In this document: positions 13,701 through 28,700 of the stretch, piece by piece
Position numbering within the stretch: position 1 is the first letter of the stretch
Layout: every line of letters begins with the position of its first letter
Origin: Dromaius novaehollandiae
Taxonomy: Eukaryota > Chordata > Aves > Casuariiformes > Dromaiidae
NCBI RefSeq assembly: GCF_036370855.1
Contig: NC_088099.1
Coordinates: 144,167,017-144,231,016 of the forward strand
DNA: 64,000 nucleotides
Direction of reading: 5' to 3'
The notes under the pieces: model-generated
The model's input: only the letters and a program-made list of their open reading frames with translations
Databases searched by the model: none
Told to the model about the DNA's origin: nothing
Made by a program: the position numbers and the translations under genes

Positions 13701-16700
13701 TGTCTGCTGCGTGTAAACTTACTTACAAGCAGTTACCAACTGTAGGGCAAAATGCTGCTTCCAGATCTTGAAAATCTCTCTTTCGTACATGGAAGATTCT
13801 TGCAATGGAGAACCAGGAGCTGGAGGGCAGGAAGTTATTTCTTGTTCCTCTTTTCTTCCACTGCGATCTAAGATTAAGCATCTCTGCATGTACAGGCAAT
13901 AGCATCATGTGCTTCTGGTACGTCTGTCAGCGTGTAGTGGGAACATACACTTGTTACCACCTGCAAAGTATTTCGAGACCCTGTTGTGGAAGTTGTGTAG
14001 CACAATGGATTATTTTTGCTACTGCTATAATATTGTCCATATATGTATGGACAGAACAGAAACCTAAACAAGTGTAAGTTGAGAATGGACTTTTAGGTGG
14101 CGGCTGGTACTAGATGAGTCTATAAGACTAGAACATAAGAGCAGGATAAACATGCAGCAATATTGCCAGCTTCCAGCACTTTGCAACTAAGGCAGTTCAT
14201 GAAATAGAGGCTTCATCCACATTTTTGTGTTTTTTAATAGTTTTTGATGACCTTTTTCCCCCACGAATTTACATTTTTTTTGAGACGTTTTATATTTACA
14301 GCCTCACTGTAGCAATGAGTTCCATGGCAGTTGGTGAAAAAATACTTATTTAGGGTTTGTTTTCAAACTTCTCCTTGATAATTTCATCTGATGCCCCAAT
14401 TTTATATATTATAAAGAGTGGAACAGAGGAACAATGAACATTTGTTACTAGTCATATTCTCAATGTCATTTCTTCTGTTACGTGTTTCTGTTGTATCCCA
14501 CTTCAATTCATTCTCTTTGAAACTGAAGAATCCTAGACCATTTAACCTCCCATTTGACAGAAGTTGTTTCTTACCTTTATTATACTGATCCCCTCCATCT
14601 GTATCTATTGTGTTATATTCTTTTGATGTGATGCAAGCAGTACTCAAGATACAGATGCACTAAGGACTATTCAGTGGCATAATGGTGTTTTCTGTTTTGC
14701 ACTGTATTCCTTTCCTAATTGTTCCTACCAATCTAATTGCCATTTGACTCCTGGCGAGCTTTGAGTGGATGTGCAAAATAGAAGCTAACAGCCATCTGCA
14801 ATGATTCCAAGATCTTTTTACTGAGTAAACTGGCTAATGTAGGGCCCTAATTTGGAGCCCATTTGAATTACTTAATGTTTATTGTAGTTGAATTTAGCTG
14901 GCCTTATCATGCAGACGCTAAGCATCCTGCAATCCTGCAGCTCTTCACAGTCAATTTAGTTTTTTGCTCTGTGGCATCATTTTGCAAGCTTTCTTCTCTC
15001 CTCACTCACCTCCTCCAGATAATTTCTGAATGTGCTCAAAAAACCAACCCCAGCACGGATTCCTGTGAGACTCCAAAAGGCACCCCACCCCATTATGAAA
15101 GCTATGTATTTATTTATGGCTTTTTTGGTCTTTTAATTAATTCACAAGGGATCTTCTGTCTCATCCTGTGATAACTTAATTTCCTTATGAAATTTCAACA
15201 GTTTGAACACTGTTAAAACTTTTCAGAATGAAATACGCCAATCCAAACACATTTGTGCCATATTCTCTTCTGTTTTCAGTCTCTTTTCATCTGAGAAAGC
15301 CAGTTCAGCTACAATTGTTTATGACCCACAGAATACCATGTAATAGATTGACACTTTCATTAATATGAAATTTTATTTACTTTCTACCAGACTAATATTA
15401 CTGTAAACTATGCACCTTTTGTTAATATATATTTTCCATATATATTAAGAATACTAGATTGTCTAATATCTGTCGCAAATGTTCATTGAGTCATGTCATT
15501 TGATCAACTGCTTCTGAACATTCTTTAAACACATCATTTTCACTGCTTCTGGTGATGGAAGAACTCCTTGGAAGTAAGAATTTAAATTGTAAACTCTTGT
15601 TTTATGTTAAGTTAATGCATGTGTCAAGTTATATCTCCTTGAGTTAACAAAGGGAAAATCTCCTATTGCCCTTTTGGCTTTGATGATGCTTTGCAAGTGT
15701 TCAGTTATGTGCAGACTTCCCATGCCCTAATAACATAAACATCTTAATCACAGCACGAAAAATAGAATGCATAATATATTCGTTTGTGAAGAGCTATTTT
15801 ATGCAGACATAAGATGACCTGTACTACGAGGCAGGAGTCTCTTCTCTGAGGCGCGGCGCAGGCTGATGCATTAGGCACACTTCTTCCAAACACAAAGAAC
15901 AGGTCTGCTTTGTATTTTGTCCAGTCCCTGGCTCTGCTCTCCTGCTTTGTTCTCCCACTCTGCAGGATATATTTGGCCCATAACGAAACAAGATATATTA
16001 TCAAGAATTAGGTGAGTGCAAAATTGTTTATTTGAGACATAGTCAGTATGTATCTACATTTTTATCTTCAAACAAAACATGAAAACAGGAGAGTTTTTTA
16101 TTATTGACTCTCAGGCTGCTTCTATCTATTCTCTATTTAAAGTTTGTGAAAAATGTTCTAAATTATTTTCCTATTTCCTTTTAAACTACACTTTATTTTA
16201 AAGGAAAGAATACCAAAAAGCTCTGCATAACAGTGGAAGAGAGTTACACTGAGCCTGAAGGCATTCAGATAACACGGTGATTAGTGTGCTATTCATATTT
16301 AGACAAAACCATGATGAATATTAATCTAAAAACTCTCTTCTCTATTTTGCACATAAACTCTTCTGTAGTTTCTAATCTTTGTAATGGGATTGCTAATCAG
16401 TATGCTATTTGGCTCAATTTTGCTAAATATCCTAAACCCACATTTGAAAGGGTTAGTCAGCTGATAGGTTCACCAAACTCTCCTTTATGCATTTAATCAA
16501 CTGTTTGCACAAAACATGGAGAACTAATCAGGTTATATGCATACTGCTCCTAATTAAGTTAAAAATGCCATGAGTTCTTACCATGCACAATTTATTATTT
16601 TAAGACATTAACTGGTACAAAACTGAGGGAGGGCACAGGACTGAGACACTGAAAGCTTTCACTTTAATTGTTTAGATATTCTAGTAAGGTGTCTTCCTTG

Positions 16701-19700
16701 CCTCAAATCCTATTTCTGAAAATATGTGGCACCCTATCTTTGTGTCATTTCCCACCAAGAGGGATAGTTTCAAGACCTGGATTTTTTTGCCTCTCAGTGG
16801 CACTGTGACATATGATTTGCTGATATAGGTAATCAGTTGAACCTGGCATGCTTTATCACATTATAATTTAGAATTTTTTATTATGAAGTATATTCCTTAA
16901 AGATACAGGTAGGCTATTCAGTGGTACTCTGTAGAACTCCATATGTGATTCTACACACATCTAAAATAAAATTTTGTTCTACCACAGCTTTTAATTGATT
17001 CGTCTGTCACAGGGATGCGACTTCTAGTGTCTTCTAAACATCTGTCTCGTTATTGGCAAATGTATTCTTTTTTATCCACTGTCATTGGCAAGTTGCCTGT
17101 CCAGTTCTCCATCTTTCTATAATGTGTACTGTGCAGATGACATAAGATATTATTTTTATTAGGTGGAGCTGGTGGAAGAAACTCGACAGCTGGACTCCGT
17201 GTACTTTAGAAAGCTCCAGGCTTTGCATCAAGAGAGTGTTTCCAAGAAGGATGAGGTAACATGAGTACCTATTAACAAAAACAAACTCTTTTTCTATCAG
17301 AGAGGGTTAACACTTTGCGTATCAGCAATGAAAGACTGACTGCATGCCAGTCTGGAGAAGTGAGCAATCTGACTTCTACTATTCATTTCGTGGAATGATT
17401 GAAAGCCATCGTTATGTTAATTACAAATTTAGTTCTTCTGTCAGTTGCATCAATATCAGATCATTTTATGGTTGGAGTTGATGGGATAGTTTCCATTAAA
17501 GTCTGTGGAATGTATTTCAGCCCTTAATCTTGAGTAAATTCCTTAATTTCAAGTAATTTACAGTTATGTATTGGTTTATTTGATTATGGAAACTGCATGG
17601 ACTGATATGTTTAAAGCAAACATAAAAATAAAGCTGATAAAGAACGGGAGCATTAACTGAATTTATTTTCTCAGCAATCACAAAACTGTTCTATGGAGAC
17701 AGAAGTAATCTAATGTAGGATTATGAGACGGAGCAAAATATACAGACAAAGAAATTAGTTATGCCACTGAAATAATTTCTTCCACCAGAGTGCTGCTGCT
17801 GACACTGGTCTGCCAACCTGCCATGATGTTCTCCAAAAAGATCAAGACTCGTGTCAAGCTCCCCACGAGTTGGCAGGTCCTAATCTGTGTGACCTGATCC
17901 ACGACAAACTGAAGTTAGAACAGTTCCGCGTTTTTCTTGATGAGCGTTCTGCTGGGTACGTTTTCTCATTACTATTATTTTACTCATTTCTTTGTTCAGA
18001 AGAAATCTTTGCTGGGAATTTGGATTATCTGAATGTTCCTGGATTTTAGTCATATTTTAATGCGCATCTATATTTATGAAATACATATGCACATTGTTCA
18101 GACAACTGAATCATCTTAACTGCTTTTTGTAAAAAATGTCCTGTCATAAAATGACTGCCGTACAGTTCAGCTTTCAATTTCTGCTTTGATTTGTGGCAAA
18201 CACCTGAGAACAGCAACTAGCCTGTAATGAGTAAAAGTTTATCCTTTTAGTGCAGTTCGAATTTAGTGTATTTTAAAAATTAAAGCTGGATGTTACAAAA
18301 ATGCACTAATAGAACACAGCCACGTTACTCTCACAGTGTGAGAGCAACTGCAGTTTTGTGTTTGCACTGAACAGAATTAAGTACCAGCTCACAGCACATA
18401 CAGTTTATGCAGAGCTTTTGAAAAGCTGAGCCCTCTTTTTTAAAAATGAAAATTTAAATGGAAGTTCTAGTAGAAGTAAATGCAAATTTGTAACTGCTTT
18501 TTTCCCTAGCCTCACACTAATCTCTACCCCGTTTTGGGAGAAGGCAAATGTTGCTTGATAAGTAACTGCTAGCAAGTCCTTTAATTGTTACATCCTTCCT
18601 TTAACTTGGGTTCCCCTGAGCTGATACTTTGCATATTGCTATTGCTTCTAGATGAATGCCATTATTGTTTTAGATTTGATGTAGGGCAGCTTTTTCAAAG
18701 GAGTCCAGAGATGGACATCTAGCACAGGATCCTCTGGCCAAGCCTGCATCTTTACTACTTCTGCTTATCATCAGAGGCTCCCTTCATAGTCAGGGGAGAG
18801 AAGTACACGCTTCGGGGCACAATTTTTCCAATTTTGACAGAACATCTAAAAATGGTTTGGATGAACTGTACCTAAAGATGGATATTTCTCTTCATTGACT
18901 ATGAAAAAACTGTAGGTAATGAGCTCAGGTGGAGATGGCTATGTTGCAGGTACCTACGGTTAAGTAAGCTCAATGCCACTGCTAGTCTGAGTTAGCTGTC
19001 CAGACTCGCCAGAGACCAGATCATCTGCTGAGACGGGGTCCAGGATGGATACACTGAATAGTCTCTGGGACTACTCTACTAATCACTGATCCATAATGTT
19101 TGAAAAAGTCTCCAAAAAAACAGCATTTTAGTGCTGGGTGCAGAATAGTAACTCTGAAGGCCAGCTGGTGTGCTTCCCTAAAGATGCCTAATGTACTAAA
19201 AGCTGAAGGGATCCTAGAACTAATGCAGTACAGAAAATTTCGGCAACAAACAAAAAATGTTTCATTTGTCATTTCATCAAAATTTATGGCTCTGGCCAAT
19301 TACAAGATTCACAGAGGACAGATTGCTGAGTACTTGCATACGAGTTCTGTTAAGAAATGTAATCAAGTTCCATTAATTACTATTTTGTTAAATATATAGG
19401 ACATATTCACACACAATTGCAGGACAATTTGTGTTACCCTGGCTTACCATTTATCCACCTGATTACCATTTGTCAGTTTTGCCAGAACAGCTGACTACGC
19501 ACATGTTCCTGGCTTAATGCATGTAAAAAGTAGAGTATGCTAGTATAAGCTACTATTGTAAGTGGTTTAAGCTAACAAACTTAAGGTAATATATTTTACT
19601 TTTCAAGTAAGATGGACACATCTGGTCAGTCAGCATGGTTAGATGACAAGGGAGGTGACTCCCTAAACCGCAGTAACTTGGATTCCTTGCAATCAATGGG

Positions 19701-22700
19701 TGAACATTCTCACAGTATGACAAACTGGCAAATGAAACTTTTTTTCCCTTTGAAATTTTCCAACTACTTCTGCTCAAGAATTTCAGTCTTAATAGAACTT
19801 AAGTCTATAAGAGTTTCAAAAGACTTTTGAAAGAGGGACATCTGTTCTTAAATCAGTTAGATGCTTTTGAAAGTTTCACTCATAGATTAATACTTCAAAA
19901 AAGCCAGTTGTTATTAACAGAATGGAAAGATTAAACAGATTTATCTGAATTTACTGTTCCATATTTTATGCTGCCAATAGAGTAAATATGCTCATTAAAA
20001 TGATTGCAAAACTTCAAATGGTAAGATACTGTCAGAAAATAGTCATATAAATTAAACTGAAATTTATTCTGTTCTCTTCAAGTATTCTGTCCTCCGGTTA
20101 TAGAACAAAATCAATATATGTTCCATTAAAGGAAACTCAGATTCATAATATACACTCAAATTATTATGAATAATGTATAGATCAAGAATTGCATGTGGAA
20201 ATTATTTATCATTTATTATGAATAATGAAATATGTAGTGGGATCAGTAATTTATGAAAAGGCAGACCGCAAAAAGCCCTAGAAACAAAATTCACCATAAA
20301 TTGTTTTTGTCTGCTTGCCTGTGGACTGACTCACAAGCTCTACCACTTCACATGGGGTAGGAGAGGAAGATTTCAGGGGCCGACATTCCCAGCTGTCATC
20401 CCCACAACTTTCTCTGAAGTCCTTTAGCAGAGAAGGCAGAGTGGGGGGTGTCGACTCATCTTTTGGTGGCTCACGGCTTGCAATATCAATTCAAATTCCC
20501 ATCTGTTTCATTTTTCATTGATTCCGTGAGCTCTGCATTACAGCTCTGATTCACAGTCCCTGCTGGATTTAGCAGCAGTAAATGGAGGAGGTTGCCCCTC
20601 CCAGGGGTACTCCAGGAGGGACCCTGAGTGAGATCCCTAAGATATGTTTTGATCTGTTTGTTCAGCCAGTGCCGTGGTTTTACCAGATGGTACCTTCTTA
20701 TCTAGCAAACAACAGCTGACATAAAATTTCGGCCCAGTCTGACCTGGTATTTAGGACTTGGACACTTTGGTAGCTTGTGGTTAAACTAATAACTCCCAAG
20801 AAGGTTGATGAAATTAATTCAATATTGAAAAAAACACTCTGTTTAAATTTGTTCATAGCACGGATCTCATGTGCTGGCTAGATATTGAACAGTTCAGAAG
20901 GATGCTCCACAAGGATAAAGAAAAAGGGGAGGAAAAATCTAAGGACATTAAAAACAAGTACCTCAACAAAAAGTACTTCTTTGGACCCAACAGCCCAGCG
21001 ACCAGAGAACAACAAGAAGAGGTACCAGTGTACAAAACTGTTCATAAAGAACAATTACACTAATAGCTGTGACTGAGATAAGTCCATAATGAGCTTTACC
21101 CCAACTCTTCCCCAATCTTTCTCCTCAAATCTTATCTATATTTTTGGCTAAAAGTCTGGTTCTGTTCTGGGGGATCCTTCCTTCCTGTTTATGCTCTTCC
21201 TCCCAGAGAGATGATCTCTTAAATCCGGATCTGAGGCCGCAGCCAGAGCATGCACAGCCCAGCTCAGAAAAAGTGTAAAAAATGGCCTTAAAGCAGAGTA
21301 ACCTATTCCAGCTTTCTTTTTTAGTATGTTAGTAACTAAGTCACAGACAGCTGGTCTGAGCTGTGGTACTCCAATATATCGTGATGCTTATGAAACTTAC
21401 TCAGTCACACTGGGGTATTATTTGCTGGAGTCTGTATTCTATTATAGGTAGGGACAAATGTAATCTGTTCCCTTTTATGAAAAGTACATGTGAGCCTTGG
21501 GTAAGCATGCATTAAATGCTTTGCTTACAGTTAAGCTCATGCCTTGCTAAATCAAGTATGTAGAGAGATAAAGGCGTTTAGTGTACACAAAAGTTTATGT
21601 CATGTGTTTATTGTATTTGGATTGCTTAGCTAATGCGTTCAGGTGGAGGATGGGGACAGATCCTTCATGATCAGGTTTCTCCAGCGATTCTGCTAGAAAT
21701 TCAGAAATACATCCAGAAGAGATTAGAAAAACAATGGTTGCCATTGTTCCTGGCAGATGAGCAACACGGGCCGCATGAAAAAGCAAAGGTAATTTTTTAA
21801 CAACTACAACACCTTCAGGCTTTGTTTTTTGTTTGGCTAATAATTTATTATTGGGATAAAATGGTTCAGAGGAAAAGCAGCCTGTAACTCACACTGAGTT
21901 TAGATTGAAAGAGACGCTCTAGCATGTACAGGTTGAAGTGTTTAGCTTGATAACTATGAAAGCAGTTTCTCTGAGGGCTTAATATGGCTGACAGTATTAT
22001 TGTTAGATGCTAAATCTGAAGAAGCTGGTGTTTGCTCTGCTGGCAGCCAGCCTGCCGGGGCAGAAAACCAACCTTTGCTGTACAAAGGGTGTACACTACA
22101 GTGTTGCACCCTCAAGATGCCATTCTGCTCCAAGCCATACACTTGCACACAGAAGAAATGCTACTTTGTGTACAGGATTTGCCTAAACACAAGCAAATGA
22201 GCAGGCTTCCCACATTGTATTATCTCTATTACACCGTCCGTGTTCTCCCATTCAGAATGGCAGAGCCCATAGAAATTACTCTAGGTCCCATGAAATCCTG
22301 CTAGGTCCCATGAAATCCTGCTGAGTAGGGACATTAGCTGCTACAATCCTGGTTTCCAACTGGTTACCTTAAAAAATTGTCAGAAAACTGGGAATGAGAA
22401 GCCTTTCAGTCCTGCTGGCGCATTAGAGCCAAAAGACTGGGGAATGGGCAGAGTTTACATCTGACTTTTTATGCAAGTGCCTCTGTAGCTGGGATCTCTG
22501 TGGGGAAATCATCCTGCTGGTGACAGTTGCAAAAAGATGTGTTTTTTGCAATGCCACAAGAGCTCCAAAATGCAAATGTGACTGCAGAGGGAAACTTGAC
22601 AGTTCCACCAAGCAGCATGTGTATCTGTCTACCTTGACTCATATAACTTGTTTTCTATGATCACTTTAACATCAAGAGTGTTCAAAAAGTTGTCAGAATT

Positions 22701-25700
22701 GCATATGACCGGGATCTTTCCCATTGATTCAGAGCACTAAGCAATCTGAGAAGTGTAGTTTCTGGTAAGCCAAACTGTAGTTTTAATATATTATGTTAAA
22801 GTAAAATTTCCCAAGCCTCTGCTCTCTTGAGCTGAACTCTGCCGTCCAGGCCGCCCTCCCTTATGAGCCCTGCCACAAAACCATGCGACCAGGTTAAGCT
22901 ACTTCCAGGTTTAGCTAATGCCTCCTCTTGCACCTGCTGCCCTGCATCTGCAGGGCGAGTCACCCCTGCAGTTTGGAAAAATGCTGCATTGAAGTCTAAT
23001 AAGCAGTTTACAGGAAATACATAATTTTAATGAGATTTTAGTCTTTTCCTAACTCCATTTAAGTCTCACTGCTTTTTTCTCTTTCTTACTGCAAATTCAG
23101 AGGATGAAAAGGTCCTTTGAAGAATGTATTTTAGGAGAAATGAAACCAGATGACATTCTCCACTTGGCTTCATATTTCACAGTGACCAAACACTCTGGGC
23201 ATGCTATGTAGTCCTTATTCAGAAAATCTGCCCTTGATTTGAGGGGTATTTTGACTGCAAAGAAGCTGCAGGATCAAGTCCGTATTTCTGATACAGCTGT
23301 CCAAAGGAGCTAGAAGCATTTCATATAAAAAACCCATTACAGCCCAAAATCTGTTTCCAACCTACGCAGTCCCTCAGAACAGTGTGGGTAAGGCAAACCA
23401 GTGAAAGAGAGCAGTTTGATTGCCATTACCTCTTGTCTTCTCTATCTCCCCAGTCTTAATACCCAGATGCTCATTTTATAGTTGAACAACAAGGGATGGT
23501 GTTCAGTGTGGGGCCGCAACAAGTTGCATGTATCAGGATGCAAATGAAGATGTATCAGCTATTCTACCACTGTGGTCTCAATCATTAGGGGGCTGAGCAT
23601 CAAACAAGCAGAGTTAGAAAACACCATGATAATCTTTTGTTCAACCATAGATAAGGGACATAGTTGAAGATATCCTAATCCAGAAGAAGGAGAAGAAAAC
23701 AAGGATGTGGAAGGCAAGTGAAGTTTATTATACCTCTAGTGTCTACAGTTTCATTCTTTCCTGTTTGTACCTTGCACATCCTTCGCAGTTCCCCTGCCGA
23801 CAATGTGAGGCCCAAATGTGACTCTGGCAAAAGCAGGCATGATTTTACTGGCTACAATGGACTGATTACTCACATTGCTGATAAACTTAACTCCCCGCTG
23901 GATGCCTATGATAAATTTCTCTCCTTTCCTGGCTGGAGAGGTCATGCCTGGAAAAAGCGTATCTCTTGTCCTGGGCTGTGGAGCACTCTTAACCCCCCTC
24001 AAACTGATATTATACCTTTAATTCACATTTATCTGTATTTTGCATGCAGAGGACTTATTGGGACAAGCTGTTCATTCCAGCATCTGGTAGTTTATTTATT
24101 ATTGCAAGTGGATTACGTGCAGACACAAAAGGGAATGTGAAGTATGCAATGGAGTGGGCAGGTTTAATCATATCTTACAGTATCTGTTTCATTTACAATT
24201 GTATTTTAATCTTACAGCACTGAGATAATATCAGTTTTAAACATCTTAAACCTCTGTAATAATATATTTCATCAGATGTTTGCCAGTTTTTTTCTCTTGA
24301 AGAGCAGTGAACTCTTTGTGATTGCCAACATACAAGTTGCGTACATTTATTCAGTTGAACTTTTATTGTCTGTTGAAATCAAACTGGAGACCCGGTCACC
24401 AATTATCCATGCAAACCATTAGCTCAAAAGGGATCCAAAGTGCATGTGGGTTCTGTTAACTGAGTTTTCTCTTCATCTGTTTGTCAGGAAGATGGTAATT
24501 TTCCATGTTTTGTTTTAGGGTTGTTGACCCATAAGATAAGCAGTGTTTGTAGATTGGTATAGGGGTGGGAGCAGCACTCTGTGCTTCTCTTTATGAACGT
24601 GCCCCAGAAATGATTTTTCCCAAAAGTTGCCTAAATCTTGGTCACAGTGATCTTTCTACTTTGGACAGAACATGTCTGATGATTTGGAGGAGGGCTGGGA
24701 ATTTGCCATTTCATTGTCTAAGTTGATCTTTATTTTAATGCAAAGGACCCTTTGGACAACCACTGCACTCCCTCTGGTGAGGGGAGGCTGTCCTCACTGT
24801 CAGGCTCTGCAGGAGAAGACTACGTGTAACTCACGCTTTTAAGAGAAGCTGTAGCAAGGCATTTAGCTTAGAATTGGATTAGATTTCCAGGACTGTCCAA
24901 AACAATGAAAAATGTTGCTGTCCCATGCTAACCATCGAACAGCGCTCCATCCCTGCCGGACTTTGAGAGTTTTATACCGATGTTACAAGATAGTTTTCAT
25001 TTATCCATCTGATAGCAAAGGGGTATAGTTTGGCTGTTTGGTCAGGAAGGGAAGCCTTTCTGAACTACAGTGCAAACAAGCCGTCCCTGCACAAGCCATC
25101 CCCTCTCCCACCCTTTCCTGGCTGCCCACTGCTCTGAGCTTTAAATTCTGTTTTACTGTTGGTAGCTCTCCTCCACAGAGAGGGGACTCTCCAGCTTCTG
25201 TTGGTGATCATGGCAACACATTTCAAAGCTCATTTTGTTAGCGCAATCCCTGTCAGAAGCATTTTACAACTTTTAGCTATGCGGTTTGTCTGTTCCTTTT
25301 TCTTTGTTGTTTGTTTGCACAAAACTCAAACTGTTCCCTAGAAAAGTAGCCTGTTGCCATAATCAATAACAATAGCTGTTTCCATACTTTATAGTATGTA
25401 GTCATATGGTCTAAATCATTGTCAGTCATTTCCTCTCCCATCACATCTTCCAAAAAATTTTGCCCAAACCGAACTGGGGAAAAAAAAAAAAAAAAAAGAA
25501 AGAAAAGAAGGAAAGAAAGAACTGAAACCTTGCCAAATTCTATTGTATCCATGTCATAAACTCATAAACTACTGAAAGTTAAGGTCAATGCAAAGATAAG
25601 AATCACACAGTTTACGCTAACTAATGCCTTTGTTATTGCTTTTTGAAACAAAGTTTATTTGATGCATTTATTTCTTCTTTTGACAGCATGTGGACAATAA

Positions 25701-28700
25701 ATGGGTTTCTTCATCTAGGGAAATAATTGCTTTCCGCAAAGCGCTGTTGAATCCAGTGACAGCAAATCAATTTCAATGCTTCGTGTCACTGAAAGGAGAC
25801 CTGCTGGCAAACGGAGTGCTCTTTTGGCAGGAGGTACAGAAGTATAAGGTATGGTGGTAAAATGGAAGGAAAGGAATATCATTCAATTTGTAAGCAAATG
25901 CATCCATTACTGTAGATGAGGAGAATTTTAACTAGAATATCTCTAAGCAGTTTTTTGTGCATTGTAAAACCTTCACTGTTCAACTGTTCTTTCTTCCATG
26001 AAAATCCTCAGTTCTTCAGGGTGACTATTTTAAATGACTTGAATGTATTACCTCTGTATTTTTTCATGCTTCCTCTAACTAACTATAACATTCTTCTGAG
26101 TTTCTAAAGGGATACTATTAACTAGTTAATGCCCAGATTTTGCTAGCAGTTCAAAATGAATGAACGCTTTAAAGGGTTCGTTCTCTTTATAGTTTCACAT
26201 TGTTAAATAGAAGGATTATTGCTGGACTTGGTAATTCCGCTAAAATCAGAGAGAACTTTTAAATGCAATCAAATATACAAATGAAAAATAGTAGCTATCC
26301 AAAAAGTGTATAAATGCAGACACCAGCTCCCTTATTCAGTGCAGTCATGTTTGACTGCAGCAGCAGATGTGAAACATGATGGGCTGGGAGACCCAGGAGC
26401 GAATGTCAGCAGGGATCGCCTCTCCCCCGGATACTTGCCCCTGGTGAAATTGCTACAGCATGAGCTGCCACACCATGGGAAACCTCAGGAGCGTGCTTTT
26501 AAATCCCACTGCTGCCCCATGGGTGAGATGCAGAGGCACCGTGGCTCTTTCACTTATTCCTCATTCCTTTTGTCTCTGTGCTGCTGATGATCCAAAGGCA
26601 CTACGGGAAGGTAAGTAGAGCCTCTCCTGGGCTCCTGAACACAGCCCATGTGCACAAGGCAGCCACGCGGTTAGGGAGCACGGTCGGAGATTAGTTGCTG
26701 CTGCAACAGGACTTGGAGGTCCTGCTGCGGACCTGTGGGTGTATTGCAGTGTTTAACTTCAGGCCTCTGACTTAGGGGTCTATGTTAGAAGCTGGAGCCC
26801 CTCTGCTTCCAGAGGGCAATCCTTCCACAAGCAGTTTCTAATCCAAAGGAGAAGACTCATAGGCTGCAATGCTCTTTGGAGGTGCCGTTGTCTCTATCTT
26901 GGATACAGAAAGGGTAGTTTAGACTAGAAAGGCGCTTGAAGTTACATGACATCAATCCTTCTTCAAATATCTGGTGCTGTTCCAGATTTGTGACTCTTCA
27001 TTGCTACATCGTGGAGAAAATGGAAACTGTTTGCAAATCCATATGGAGTGTAGTTCTGTAGGACTGTTTTCTTTGTGGAACTGCTCTCTGAAGAAAGCCT
27101 TCATTGTTTTATGTCCCACCCGCTCTCCTCCATTTATGTTAATTTTATTTGTCTTCTTATCAAGAAAAAGTACAATCTGACCATAATTCCCCATGCACGC
27201 GATTCGTCACGGTTGGCAGTTGATGCTCTTTATAGAAGCAAAGGGCTGGAGTAGCCGGAGCGTTGTGGGTCAGGCTGAACTGGAGGAACATTGCCAAAGC
27301 TGTGGGCAGCACTTTGCATTGCGCATACTTCTATTTTCTGAGCTCTATCATGCCATCTGTTTAGGCAGAACTCCCTTTGGAAGTCAGTCTGTATTGCTCC
27401 TCATAACCCCGCACTGGCGGCACATTTTGGGACAAATAAAAAATACAAATAGTTTTTTTTCTAAAACGAATATGAGGAAATATAACTCTGTGGATCATTT
27501 CCATGTGTTTGTCTATGTTCACGTCTCATCCTTCTTCATAGCTAATGGCTTGTTTGTTTTCCCTCCTACTCCAGCTCGCTGTCTTTCCTTATGTGCTAGA
27601 TGAGCAAAGGAAGCCATAATATATTCTTAGGATATATTGAATATGTTTTTGTGTTGCCTTACTTTCTTCATTGTAACTATTATCATTCTTTTCTCCCTTT
27701 ACAAAACTAAAAAGTATTCATAATAAAACAAAACAGCTCTTTCACATCGCACATTTCTAGTTAAAAGCCCTGTTTTTAATTTTTTTCTGGAGTAAATGTC
27801 CAACCTCCTCTACCAAAACTAAATGCTTATTCTTCATTTAGAGAGCTCTTTTCCTGTAATTTCTCTAGAGTGTTCATTGTGTCTTTGGTAGATATATGTG
27901 ATAATCTCTTCATGTTACAGAAATTTCTTGATGTTTATGGATAGATGAAAAGCATGTATTTTGAAGGGTTTGAAAGAAGTACTTTGAATGATTTTTCTCT
28001 CCTGTCAAAATCCACTAGTAGCATCATAACAGTGTGAAAAACAGTAATCATAGGTTTTACAAGAACAATAGGATCACGTTAAAAAAGACAGGAAATCCCC
28101 AGTATGCCTTTGAGATCTCACCCTTTTAAGTTCAGGTGTATTTTGAATTCCACCTACTCTGCAAAGAATTACTTCAAACACTGAAGCTTTGGGAAACTAG
28201 AAGATCTCAGTGAATGGAAGACTGTGCTGGTAGCTGAAATTATCCCCCTTGTGCCATCATTTGTGGTTGTAATACCTTGTACCACCCTAAGTAATTCCTC
28301 TCTGTTCTTGGAGTAGTCATAGCAGACTTACGAAAATGAGTGCATTTCACGCCCGTAGGTGTGTTTCTCCTGTCAGAAATGCCTCCTATTTGCCAGTAAT
28401 GTGCTTAGATTGCATGAGGGATATGAACTATATTGTTCCATCAGACTGTGCAGGCAGAGCTTAAAGGTTGCTCTATATTTGCATTTGCAAACCAGAAGTC
28501 CCACTAATGTATTTCCTGTTGCTGTAACCATCCACATTTGCTATAAGAATTTGGTCCTATTGTGCTGAAGGAATCTGTTTTTATAATTTTGTATGACTAT
28601 TGTTCTTTGATCACTGGCCCCCTGTAAAGAGTCTTTGTCTACATTGACTGAAATTGCTGTTTTTCACCTTTCAGGACTTGTGCCATTCTCATTGTGATAA

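Noticed and set aside
23718-24140. 140-codon open frame starting just after RGS22 exon 10
   Set aside because: It begins downstream of the inferred GC donor. The homologous next exon is clearly at 25687, so this is intron sequence.
27193-27603. 136-codon open frame
   Set aside because: It lies within an RGS22 intron between two well-defined phase-0 exons and shows no recognisable motif or splice boundary.
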